This document shows, piece after piece, positions 1-5,718 of a DNA stretch of 7,290 bases; within the stretch, counting starts at the first letter, position 1, and the number at the start of each line of letters is the position of its first letter. Where the stretch lies: the NCBI GenBank assembly GCA_946481225.1, contig CAMLNJ010000144.1:1-7290 (forward strand), given 5' to 3'. Under the pieces are notes generated by a model, which was given only the letters and a program-made list of their open reading frames with translations, ran no database searches and was not told the origin of the DNA. Both the position numbers and the translations under genes were made by a program. The DNA is from an uncultured Verrucomicrobiota bacterium (GTDB lineage Bacteria; Verrucomicrobiota; Verrucomicrobiae; Opitutales; Opitutaceae).

Positions 1-153
1 CAGCGCGATGTCCTCGAGAGCGAGTTTTTCGAGCGAAACCACAAGCGGGCGGCTGCCGCGCTTGAGCTGTTTCACGCGTCGGGACACGACGTTGATCAGG
101 ATATTGGGGTCGTCGATGACTCGACGGGCGGCTTGTAGGTAATCGTCTCTCAT
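1..153 (-). CDS. rpoZ: RNA polymerase omega subunit, N-terminal part (cut by window edge)
   Basis: The omega subunit is a small accessory subunit that helps fold and hold the beta-prime subunit in RNA polymerase. Reading the minus strand from an ATG at 153-151 gives 51 codons with no stop; the C-terminus lies beyond the left edge. The peptide starts MRDDYLQAARRVIDDPN. It then has the omega-like core NVVSRRVKQLKRGSRPLV (about residues 22-39) and ends in LEDIAL, which matches the usual 'IALREI' segment of the family. I chose this ATG because it gives the short N-terminus expected before the conserved core. No clear Shine-Dalgarno sequence precedes it. The nearest upstream gene on the same strand is the GluQ-like gene 199 bp away. 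A probable terminator lies between them, so rpoZ probably has its own promoter. The identification rests on pattern recognition of a partial protein. Confidence 0.8.
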   Translation of the reverse strand, partial: MRDDYLQAARRVIDDPNILINVVSRRVKQLKRGSRPLVVSLEKLALEDIAL

Positions 154-292
154 AAAAGCGGGGGCGTTGGATGGCGGAACCGAGCGGCTGACTTCGGCAT
201 TCTAGAAATGCTTTCGCCTGATCGCGATGGAATACCGCGTCTCGCCACGCGGAAGCAGGCAAGGGCTTCGCCCGCCATGCGCTTGCCCGGTG

Positions 293-312
293 AATTAAAC
301 GCGGAATCCGCG
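293..312 (-). terminator. Probable intrinsic terminator after the gluQ-like gene
   Basis: On the minus strand, positions 312-300 read CGCGGATTCCGCG, a perfect 5-bp GC stem with an ATT loop. TTTAATT (299-293) follows at once. It sits about 40 bases downstream of the gluQ stop, in the right orientation to end that transcript before rpoZ. The stem is short and the T tract is interrupted, so confidence is moderate. Confidence 0.5.
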
Positions 313-352
313 ATGGCGAGGACACGCCCGCCCCGACGGACAAGGGACGAGG

Positions 353-1279
353 TCAGGGTTCGCCGATGAGCTCGGCGGGCGTGCGTCCTCGGGCGCGGAG
401 GGTGGCGAGGGAAAGGGCGTCGTGGCGCTTGGCGAGGCGAACGCCGTGTTCGTCGGTGAGGAGCGGGGCGTGGTGGTAGGCCGGAAGCGGCGCGCGGAGG
501 GCCTCGAGAAGGAGAATCTGCCGGAAGGTGGAGCGGATGAGGTCGGCGCCGCGGACCACCTCGGTGACGCCGAATTCGGCATCGTCGACGGCGCAGGCGA
601 GCTGGTAGCTGGGGAAGCCGTCTTTACGCCAGACAAGGAAGTCGCCGACGTCGCGCCCGCAGGTGGCGCTTTGCAGGCCGTAGTGGCCGTCGGTGAAGGC
701 GACCACGCGTCCGTCGGGCACGCGGAAGCGCCAGTTGGTCGCGAGGCCGACGGCATCGAGCGGCGGGAGCGGGGCGTCGGAGGGCGGACGCCAGGCGGCG
801 GGGTAGAGCGGCTCGTCGAAAGAGCCGGGAGCCAGGAGCGGGGAGCCAGGAACCGCGGAAGCGGAGAGGGCAGGGAGCGAGGAACCGCCAGACAGCGGGC
901 GGAGCGCTGGCGGAGGCGTTGCCTCGTGCGGCGCCGACAAGGCCTCGGCGAGGTCCTTGCGCGAGCGACGGCAGGGGAAGATATGCCCGGCGGCGTGCAG
1001 GCGGGCGAGGGCGGCGCGGTAGCGGTCGAGACGGGCGGACTGGACGACGACGGGCTCCTCCCAGCGGAAGCCGAGCCAGGCGAGGTCCTCGAGGGCGGCG
1101 GAGGTGAACTCGGGGCGGCAGCGAGCGGTATCGAGGTCGTCAATACGCAGGAGGAGGCGTCCGCCCGCGGCGCGCGCGCGGGCGGCGGCGAGGGCGAAGG
1201 TGCGGGCGTGACCGAGGTGCAGGCGACCGGTGGGCGAGGGGGCGAGACGACCGAGGTAGGAGTTGTGGGCGGGGAGCAC
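353..1279 (-). CDS. gluQ: Glutamyl-queuosine tRNA(Asp) synthetase-like protein
   Basis: GluQ enzymes activate glutamate with ATP and attach it to the queuosine base in the anticodon of tRNA(Asp). They are glutamyl-tRNA synthetase paralogues without the anticodon-binding half. This protein has 308 residues, the family's usual length. The N-terminus shows the class I nucleotide site: GRLAPSPTGRLHLGHA at 10-25, with HLGH as the HIGH motif, then LRIDDLDTAR at 44-53. The KMSKS equivalent is a weakened RLAKR near the C-terminus, followed by DALSLATLRARGRTPAEL, as expected for GluQ rather than GltX. The CxC...YxxxC zinc site is mostly lost: C103 and Y159 remain, but the other positions are R105 and W163. 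Roughly 42 extra Pro/Ser/Ala-rich residues lie within that loop. The start is a GTG (1279-1277), chosen because the conserved motif begins ten residues later; no ribosome site is visible. It is divergent from the ferritin-like gene. A truncated, repurposed GltX is the alternative. Confidence 0.85.
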   Translation of the reverse strand: MLPAHNSYLGRLAPSPTGRLHLGHARTFALAAARARAAGGRLLLRIDDLDTARCRPEFTSAALEDLAWLGFRWEEPVVVQSARLDRYRAALARLHAAGHIFPCRRSRKDLAEALSAPHEATPPPALRPLSGGSSLPALSASAVPGSPLLAPGSFDEPLYPAAWRPPSDAPLPPLDAVGLATNWRFRVPDGRVVAFTDGHYGLQSATCGRDVGDFLVWRKDGFPSYQLACAVDDAEFGVTEVVRGADLIRSTFRQILLLEALRAPLPAYHHAPLLTDEHGVRLAKRHDALSLATLRARGRTPAELIGEP

Positions 1280-1491
1280 GGAACGAGGAGCGGAAGACCC
1301 GAGGGCTGGCCCGGTGTTTTGGAACCGCGAATAAAAAGTGCCAACGGCCTTTTCGCTTGGGGCTGGCGCCGTGGAGGCGGGGCAGGCCGGAGGGGTGGCG
1401 GGGGAGGGGCCCCACGAATCGCGAGGCGCGCGGCCCCATTCTTAGCCGGCCGCGCGCGGTGCTATTTTCGGCGTATCAACCCACCGCGCAT
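1280..1491. promoter_or_regulatory. Divergent intergenic region between gluQ-like and DUF892 genes
   Basis: This 212-bp GC-rich spacer must carry the start signals of two divergent genes. The only clearly AT-richer patches are 1316-1340, nearer the gluQ-like gene, and TATTTT at about 1463-1468, some 25 bases before the DUF892 start. Neither start has a visible Shine-Dalgarno sequence. A TTGGCA on the minus strand at 1344-1339 has no good -10 partner. I therefore call the region by position only and cannot assign a sigma factor or operator. Confidence 0.4.
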
Positions 1492-1995
1492 ATGTCCTAC
1501 GATTCACCCGCCGAAAAACAACTCATCGCCTGGCTCAACGACGCCTACTCCATGGAGCAAGGCCTCGCCCAGGTTTTGCAAAACCACGCCGACGACGCAA
1601 AGGACCTTCCCGACGTCCGTGAGAAGGACCTGCAACACCTCTATGAGACGCGACGACACGCGGAGAAGATCGAGCGGTGTCTCGGCTATCTCGGTGAGAA
1701 ACCGTCCGCGGTGAAAGGCGCGATGGGAACCGTGATGGGCAAGGTGCAGGGCGTGGCCACGGGCGTGTTCCGCGACGAGATCATGAAAAATTTCATCTCG
1801 GACTACGCGATGGAGCACTTCGAGATCGCGTGCTACCGCTCCTTGATCGCGGCGGCGGACGAAGCGGGGCGGCCGGAAATCGCGCAGCTCTGCGACGATA
1901 TTCTGCAGGAGGAGCTGGCGATGGCGCGATGGATGGAGCATCGCATCCCCGATGTGGCGAAGATGTCGCTCGCGCAGGCTCCGGCGGCGAAGTAG
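1492..1995 (+). CDS. Ferritin-like DUF892 (YciE/YciF-type) protein
   Basis: This 167-residue protein has the pattern of the DUF892 ferritin-like family (YciE/YciF), small four-helix proteins often linked to stress responses and proposed to bind metal. The helices carry acidic and histidine residues at ferritin-like spacings: E22 in LNDAYSMEQGL, E52 and H56 in ETRRHAEKIE, E108 and E111 in YAMEHFEIACYRSL, and E140/E141 in ILQEELAMARWMEH. The MSYDSPAEKQLIAWLNDAYSMEQ opening is family-like, which supports the ATG at 1492. A longer in-frame extension back to 1357 is Arg/Pro/Gly-rich and looks like noncoding sequence. No signal peptide or membrane segment is seen, so it should be cytoplasmic. The protein is complete, stops at TAG 1993-1995, and stands alone between the divergent gluQ-like gene and the lipid genes 146 bp downstream. 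Its biochemical role is not established by the sequence. Confidence 0.85.
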   Translation: MSYDSPAEKQLIAWLNDAYSMEQGLAQVLQNHADDAKDLPDVREKDLQHLYETRRHAEKIERCLGYLGEKPSAVKGAMGTVMGKVQGVATGVFRDEIMKNFISDYAMEHFEIACYRSLIAAADEAGRPEIAQLCDDILQEELAMARWMEHRIPDVAKMSLAQAPAAK

Positions 1996-2019
1996 GAGAG
2001 TCCCGTGAAGGGCGGAAAG

Positions 2020-2090
2020 CCGGGACCTGAAACCCGGAATTCCGGTGACGCGAAGGCGGGAGGGCGGCGTTTTCCGCCCTTGCAGGGCGG
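2020..2090 (+). terminator. Hairpin cluster downstream of the DUF892 gene
   Basis: Two simple hairpins can form: CCGGG (2020-2024) with CCCGG (2033-2037), and GGGCGG (2062-2067) with CCGCCC (2074-2079) around a CGTTTT loop. A second GGGCGG at 2085-2090 can compete for the same CCGCCC. There is no T tract after either stem, so termination is only a guess. The cluster lies in the leader of the following lipid genes and could instead act there. Confidence 0.3.
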
Positions 2091-2141
2091 CGCGCGGGGC
2101 GGTGTGGTTGCGGGTTTCCATTTTACCGAACCGCCACCGCC

Positions 2142-2633
2142 ATGTCCGCCCTTGATGACGTCAAAGCCCTGATCCCGCATCGTCCGCCCTTCTTGTTCGT
2201 GGACGAGATCGTCTCGGAAACCGCCGAGGGACTGGTGGCGAAGCGCACCTGGCGGGCGGACGAGGATTTTTATCGCGGCCACTACCCGAACGCGCCGATC
2301 ACGCCGGGCGTGTTGCTCTGCGAAGCGGTGTTCCAGACGGGGGCGCTTTTCATGGCGAAGCAGGCGCAGGCGGCGGGCGCGGCGCCCGGCTCGGGCGTGC
2401 CGCTGCTCTCGAAGATCGCGGACGTGCGCTTCCGCACGCCGATCTATCCGGGCGACACGATCCTGATCGAGGTGAAGAAAAAGGAGGTCGTGGCGGGCTT
2501 CACGATGATGGGCGGCGCGATCAAGAAGGCGGACGGCACGCGTGTGCTGAATGTCGATTTCACCGTGGCGTGGAAGACGCCCGAGGGGCGGCCGGAGACC
2601 GCGACCCCGCAGCAGGCGCAACAGCAGCAATAA
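2142..2633 (+). CDS. fabZ: FabZ-like 3-hydroxyacyl-ACP dehydratase
   Basis: This hotdog-fold enzyme is predicted to remove water from 3-hydroxyacyl-ACP to give trans-2-enoyl-ACP, the third step of a type II fatty-acid elongation cycle, in the cytoplasm. The 163 residues open with the FabZ signature LIPHRPPFLFVDEI (10-23). The catalytic block follows: H47 in RGHYPNAP, then PGVLLCEAVFQ with E61. A glutamate rather than aspartate at that position fits FabZ rather than FabA. FRTPIYPGDTILIEV gives the later strand pattern. The C-terminus ends in a Thr/Pro/Gln tail with QQAQQQQ, which is probably disordered and not part of the fold. The ATG at 2142 puts PHRPPF at the usual place; no Shine-Dalgarno sequence is seen. 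The gene heads a same-strand series with the enoyl reductase 18 bp downstream, which would act on its product. Whether it is the cell's main FabZ cannot be told from here. Confidence 0.85.
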   Translation: MSALDDVKALIPHRPPFLFVDEIVSETAEGLVAKRTWRADEDFYRGHYPNAPITPGVLLCEAVFQTGALFMAKQAQAAGAAPGSGVPLLSKIADVRFRTPIYPGDTILIEVKKKEVVAGFTMMGGAIKKADGTRVLNVDFTVAWKTPEGRPETATPQQAQQQQ

Positions 2634-2635
2634 GC

Positions 2636-2641
2636 GCAGGA
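2636..2641 (+). promoter_or_regulatory. Ribosome binding site for the fabI-like gene
   Basis: GCAGGA ends ten bases before the ATG at 2652, just after the fabZ stop. It is one of the few recognisable Shine-Dalgarno-like sites in the window and supports this start and coupling to fabZ. Confidence 0.45.
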
Positions 2642-2651
2642 CGCGATCCCG

Positions 2652-3491
2652 ATGCCCGACTTTCTTCAGCTGACCGGCAAGACCTTCCTCGTCCAGGGCG
2701 TGGCCAACCGCAAGAGCGTGGCCTGGCATGTGGCGAAGACGCTCGAGGAGCAGGGGGCGCGCGTGGTCTACGCGGTGCGCTCGGAGGCCCGGAAAAAGTC
2801 GCTCGAAACATTGCTGGCCGGAAGGCCGGTCTTCGTGTGCGACGTGGAGGAGGAGGGCGCGGCGGCGCGGCTGGCGGGCGAGGTGGCGGCGGCGGGTTTC
2901 GCCCCGCTGCACGGATTGGTGCATTCGATCGCCTTTGCGAACTACGCCGAGGGCTTCAAGCCCTTCCACGAGACGAAGCGGAAAGATTTTCTCCAAGCGA
3001 CGGCGATCTCGGCTTTCTCGCTCGTGGAACTGGCCGACGCCTTCAAGCCGCACTTCGCGAAAAACGCCTCGGTGGTGACGATCGGCATCTCCTCGCTGCT
3101 CGTGACGCCGGACAATTACGGCTACATGGGGCCCATCAAGGCGGCGCTGGAGTCGGCGACGCGTTTCCTCGCGAAGAGTTTTTCGGCCGAACCGGCGGTG
3201 AGCGAAGTGCGTTTCAACGTGATCGGCGCGGGTCCGCTGAAGACGAGCGCCTCGGCCGGCATCCCGGGCTACCTCGAGAGTTATCTCTACGCCGAGAAAC
3301 TGACTTTCCGAAAGCGCAACCTCTCCACCCAGGAAGTGGCGGACCCGGTGCTTTTCCTGCTGAGCGAGCGCAGCAGCGGGATCAACGGCACGACGCTGAC
3401 GATCGACGCGGGGTTGGGCTCGAACTATTTCGACAAGGACATCATCCGGCTGGCGATGCGGATGGAGACGCCGCCGCCGGCGAAGGGCTGA
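2652..3491 (+). CDS. fabI: FabI-type enoyl-ACP reductase, divergent
   Basis: This is an NAD(P)H-dependent reductase of the short-chain dehydrogenase fold, predicted to reduce trans-2-enoyl-ACP to acyl-ACP, the last step of each elongation round. It has 279 residues, a little longer than E. coli FabI (262). FabI features are the cofactor loop [13 protein letters not shown] (16-28), CDVEEE (63-68), HSIAFAN (91-97), and the catalytic pair Y156 and K163 in [14 protein letters not shown]. These two fall at the same numbers as in E. coli. [14 protein letters not shown] and [13 protein letters not shown] form the substrate-loop and C-terminal patterns. One difference stands out: the position of E. 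coli Tyr146, ten residues before the catalytic Tyr, is Ile146 followed by two serines. The start has a GCAGGA site upstream. It lies 18 bp after fabZ and 34 bp before oleA. A FabI-like reductase for a non-standard enoyl substrate is possible. Confidence 0.85.
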   Translation: MPDFLQLTGKTFLVQGVANRKSVAWHVAKTLEEQGARVVYAVRSEARKKSLETLLAGRPVFVCDVEEEGAAARLAGEVAAAGFAPLHGLVHSIAFANYAEGFKPFHETKRKDFLQATAISAFSLVELADAFKPHFAKNASVVTIGISSLLVTPDNYGYMGPIKAALESATRFLAKSFSAEPAVSEVRFNVIGAGPLKTSASAGIPGYLESYLYAEKLTFRKRNLSTQEVADPVLFLLSERSSGINGTTLTIDAGLGSNYFDKDIIRLAMRMETPPPAKG

Positions 3492-3525
3492 GCGCGTGGA
3501 CGCGAGGGTGTAAAAGAGAGCCGAC

Positions 3526-4557
3526 ATGAAGTTTCACCATACCGTCATCGAATCGCTGGCCACGGCGCTGCCGTCGGAGGCCCTGACCTCGACGGAGATC
3601 GAGCATCGGCTGGCGCCGCTGTATCAGCGGCTGCGTTTGCCCGAGGGCCGTCTGGAGCTGATGACGGGCATCCGCGAGCGGCGCGTGTGGCCGGCGGGAA
3701 CGCGTCCCTCGGATGCCTCGGCGGCGGCGGGGCGGGCGGCGTTGGCGAGGTCGGCGATCAAGGCCGAGCAGGTGGAGCTGTTTATTCACGCGGCGGTATG
3801 CCGGGACATGCTGGAGCCGGCGACGGCAAGCTTCGCGCATCGCAAGATCGGGCTGCCGAAGACGGCGCAGATATTCGATCTCTCGAACGCGTGCCTCGGC
3901 TGGCTGAACGCGCTCACGGTGGCGGCCGGGCTGATCGAGAGCGGACAGATCAAGTGCGCGTTGGTGTGCTCGGGGGAGAACGGAGGCCCGCTCGTGGAGC
4001 AGACGATGAAGACGCTGCTGACGGCTCCGCTGGATCGGAACGGAATCAAACCGTATTTCGCGAATCTGACCATCGGCTCGGGCGCGGTGGCTGCGGTGCT
4101 TTGCCACGACTCGCTGTTGCCGGCGGGCGCGCGGGCGCACCGGCTGCGCGGCGGCGTGGCGCGGGCGGCGACGGCGCACAGCGAGCTCTGCCAGGGCGAC
4201 ACGCACGGGGCGGATTCGCTCGCGATGCAGACCGACAGCGAGGCGTTGCTCGTGGCGGGCATCGAGCTGGCGCGCGAGACCTGGGCGGCGTTCACCGCGG
4301 AGTTTGGCGACGGGTTTGACCGCACGATCTGCCATCAGGTGGGCAGCACGCATCGGCGGAAGCTCTACGAGGCGCTGGGGCTGGATCTCGCGAAGGATTT
4401 CTCGACCTTCGAAACGCTGGGCAACACGGGCTCCGTGGCGCTGCCGGCGACGTTGGCCGGCGCGGTGGAGGCGGGCGCGGTGAAGGCGGGCGACCGCGTG
4501 GCATTGCTCGGCATCGGTAGCGGGCTGAACTCGCTGATGCTGGCGGTGGATTGGTGA
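3526..4557 (+). CDS. oleA: OleA-type 3-oxoacyl synthase (head-to-head acyl condensation)
   Basis: OleA is a thiolase-fold relative of FabH that joins two fatty acyl thioesters, usually acyl-CoAs, head to head into a long beta-keto acid, the first step of long-chain olefin synthesis. The 343 residues contain C123 in DLSNACLGWLNAL, H270 in CHQVGSTHRRKLYEALGLD, and N300 in FSTFETLGNTGSVALPATL, a complete Cys-His-Asn triad. E97 in CRDMLEPATA lies 26 residues before the cysteine, the spacing of the OleA-specific Glu117/Cys143 pair in Xanthomonas OleA. The His-Asn gap of 30 also matches that enzyme. These features favour OleA over FabH. It should be soluble. The ATG at 3526 follows a weak GAGAG site about six bases upstream. 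It is 34 bp after the enoyl reductase and 175 bp before the OleB-like gene. A FabH-like ketoacyl synthase with an unusual acceptor is the main alternative. Confidence 0.87.
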   Translation: MKFHHTVIESLATALPSEALTSTEIEHRLAPLYQRLRLPEGRLELMTGIRERRVWPAGTRPSDASAAAGRAALARSAIKAEQVELFIHAAVCRDMLEPATASFAHRKIGLPKTAQIFDLSNACLGWLNALTVAAGLIESGQIKCALVCSGENGGPLVEQTMKTLLTAPLDRNGIKPYFANLTIGSGAVAAVLCHDSLLPAGARAHRLRGGVARAATAHSELCQGDTHGADSLAMQTDSEALLVAGIELARETWAAFTAEFGDGFDRTICHQVGSTHRRKLYEALGLDLAKDFSTFETLGNTGSVALPATLAGAVEAGAVKAGDRVALLGIGSGLNSLMLAVDW

Positions 4558-4594
4558 ACGCGGCGAGGGCACCCTGATGACCACGACGTATTTT

Positions 4595-4723
4595 TCGCCA
4601 CGGAAAACCCTGAGTTCCTGCACAGAGGGCACGGAGGGCCGAGCCGAGAGCAGATCATGAGCACTTTCTCTTTCCCCGTGAACTCCGTGTCCGTGCTCCG
4701 CGCCCACCGCGGTCCAAATTTCT
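4595..4723. repeat. Imperfect inverted repeat between oleA and oleB
   Basis: The 175-bp gap between oleA and oleB has two arms of related words. GGGCACGGAG (4627-4636) can pair with CTCCGTGTCC (4683-4692), a 10-bp stem with one G-T mismatch. Around it lie further copies of the same words: CCACGG and CACAGAGG on the left, CCGTG, TCCGTG and CACCGCGGTCC on the right. The pattern resembles degenerate copies of the ACAGAGG/CTCTGTG repeats I recall from verrucomicrobial and planctomycete intergenic DNA. No open reading frame of note lies in it. Confidence 0.5.
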
Positions 4724-4732
4724 GATTTCGTA

Positions 4733-5623
4733 ATGAACGTGGTCCCCGACTGGCTCAAGCCGCTGTATCCTTTCACGCCTAAGCGCTTCGCCACGCCGGG
4801 CGGCGCGCAGATGAGCTACCTCGACGAGGGATCGAGCGTCGCGCAGGGCGAGGCGGTGCTGATGTTGCACGGCAATCCGACCTGGTCGTTTTATTACCGC
4901 GAGTTGGTGAAACTCCTTGCACCGCGCTTTCGCTGCGTGGTGCCGGACCACATAGGCATGGGGCTTTCGGAGAAGCCGGAGAACTATCGTTACACGCTCG
5001 CGCAGCGCATCGACGACGTGGCGGCGCTGGTCGCCGAGCTGGGTCTGAAACGCGTGCATCTGGTGGTGCATGACTGGGGCGGCGCGATCGGTTTCGGCTT
5101 CGCGGCGCGCCATCCGGAGTTGATCGGGCGCATCGTGATCCTGAACACGGGCGCGTTTCCCTCGAAACGCATCCCGGCGCGGATCGCGCTATGCAAAACC
5201 CGCTTTCCGGGCACGGCGCTGGTGCGCGGCCTGAACGGCTTCGCCGGGCCCGCGACATGGATGGCGATGGGACGCCGGGCGCTGACGGCGGACGAGAAGC
5301 GGGGTTATCTGCTGCCCTACGATTCGTGGGCGAACCGCGTGGCGGTGGACGCCTTCGTGAAGGACATCCCGATGGACGAGTCGCACCCGAGCTGGCCGGC
5401 GCTCGCGGCGACGGCGGCGGGCGTGGAGAAGTTTCGCAAGAATCCGGTGCTGATCGTGTGGGGCGGACGGGATTTTTGCTTCAACGACTCGTTCTACGCC
5501 GAGTGGCGCCGGCGTCTGCCGGATTCGGACGCGCTGTATATCGCCGACGCCGGGCACTATGTGATCGACGACGCGCGCGAGGAGGCGCTGGAGCGGATCG
5601 AGAAGTTTTTCCGCGTGACGTAG
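4733..5623 (+). CDS. oleB: OleB-type alpha/beta hydrolase (beta-lactone decarboxylase family)
   Basis: OleB belongs to the haloalkane-dehalogenase branch of the alpha/beta hydrolases and converts the beta-lactone made by OleC into a cis-olefin with loss of CO2. The 296 residues show the oxyanion region HGNPTWSFYYREL (46-58), PDHIGMGLSEKP (71-82), the nucleophile elbow VVHDWGGAIG with Asp114, WGGRDFCF with a likely acid Asp247, and AGHYVIDDA with His275. Asp114 is also the nucleophile position I recall for Xanthomonas OleB. The N-terminus PDWLKPLYPFTPKRF looks like the OleB opening, so the ATG at 4733 is preferred over Met27. No Shine-Dalgarno sequence or signal peptide is seen. The gene follows oleA on the same strand after the repeat. 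Without OleC or OleD in view, a simple haloalkane dehalogenase is the alternative, but the oleA neighbour argues for OleB. Confidence 0.8.
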   Translation: MNVVPDWLKPLYPFTPKRFATPGGAQMSYLDEGSSVAQGEAVLMLHGNPTWSFYYRELVKLLAPRFRCVVPDHIGMGLSEKPENYRYTLAQRIDDVAALVAELGLKRVHLVVHDWGGAIGFGFAARHPELIGRIVILNTGAFPSKRIPARIALCKTRFPGTALVRGLNGFAGPATWMAMGRRALTADEKRGYLLPYDSWANRVAVDAFVKDIPMDESHPSWPALAATAAGVEKFRKNPVLIVWGGRDFCFNDSFYAEWRRRLPDSDALYIADAGHYVIDDAREEALERIEKFFRVT

Positions 5624-5671
5624 GCGTGGCGGGGAAGCGAGCCGCGCTCGCACCGGGCGCGTGCCAGCTGG

Positions 5672-5705
5672 CCAAGGCCACGGCCGGCATGGGCCGCGGC
5701 CTTGG
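5672..5705. terminator. Strong hairpin between convergent oleB and malQ
   Basis: CCAAGGCC (5672-5679) pairs perfectly with GGCCTTGG (5698-5705). Beyond one A/C mismatch, CGGCC (5681-5685) pairs with GGCCG (5692-5696) around a six-base loop. The 13-bp stem lies 48 bases after the oleB stop and 13 bases after the malQ stop. That is the right place for a terminator shared by both strands, although neither side has a T tract. Confidence 0.55.
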
Positions 5706-5718
5706 TGAACGCCGCCCG

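Noticed and set aside
197..211. Near-palindrome GCATTCTAGAAATGC upstream of rpoZ, a possible operator
   Set aside because: One copy only, with an unpaired base and no associated regulator gene; cannot be told from chance.
258..287. GGCAA...TTGCC stem with an inner GGGC/GCCC hairpin between rpoZ and gluQ
   Set aside because: Stems are short, no T tract follows on either strand, and a better terminator lies at 293-312.
1328..1344. TTGGCAC followed by T-rich sequence upstream of gluQ on the minus strand, resembling a sigma-54 or sigma-70 promoter
   Set aside because: The sigma-54 -12 GC element is not matched, and at 17-base spacing the -10 hexamer would be CAAAAC, only three of six matches.
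422..1714. 430-codon open frame on the plus strand opposite the gluQ-like gene
   Set aside because: Ala/Gly/Glu/Arg-rich, no recognisable fold. It mirrors the gluQ-like coding strand and runs into the DUF892 gene in another frame; GC-rich DNA lacks stops by chance.
1833..4794. Two long minus-strand open frames (564 and 450 codons) opposite the lipid genes
   Set aside because: Arg/His-rich translations typical of antisense frames in GC-rich DNA; the plus-strand genes have clear catalytic motifs.
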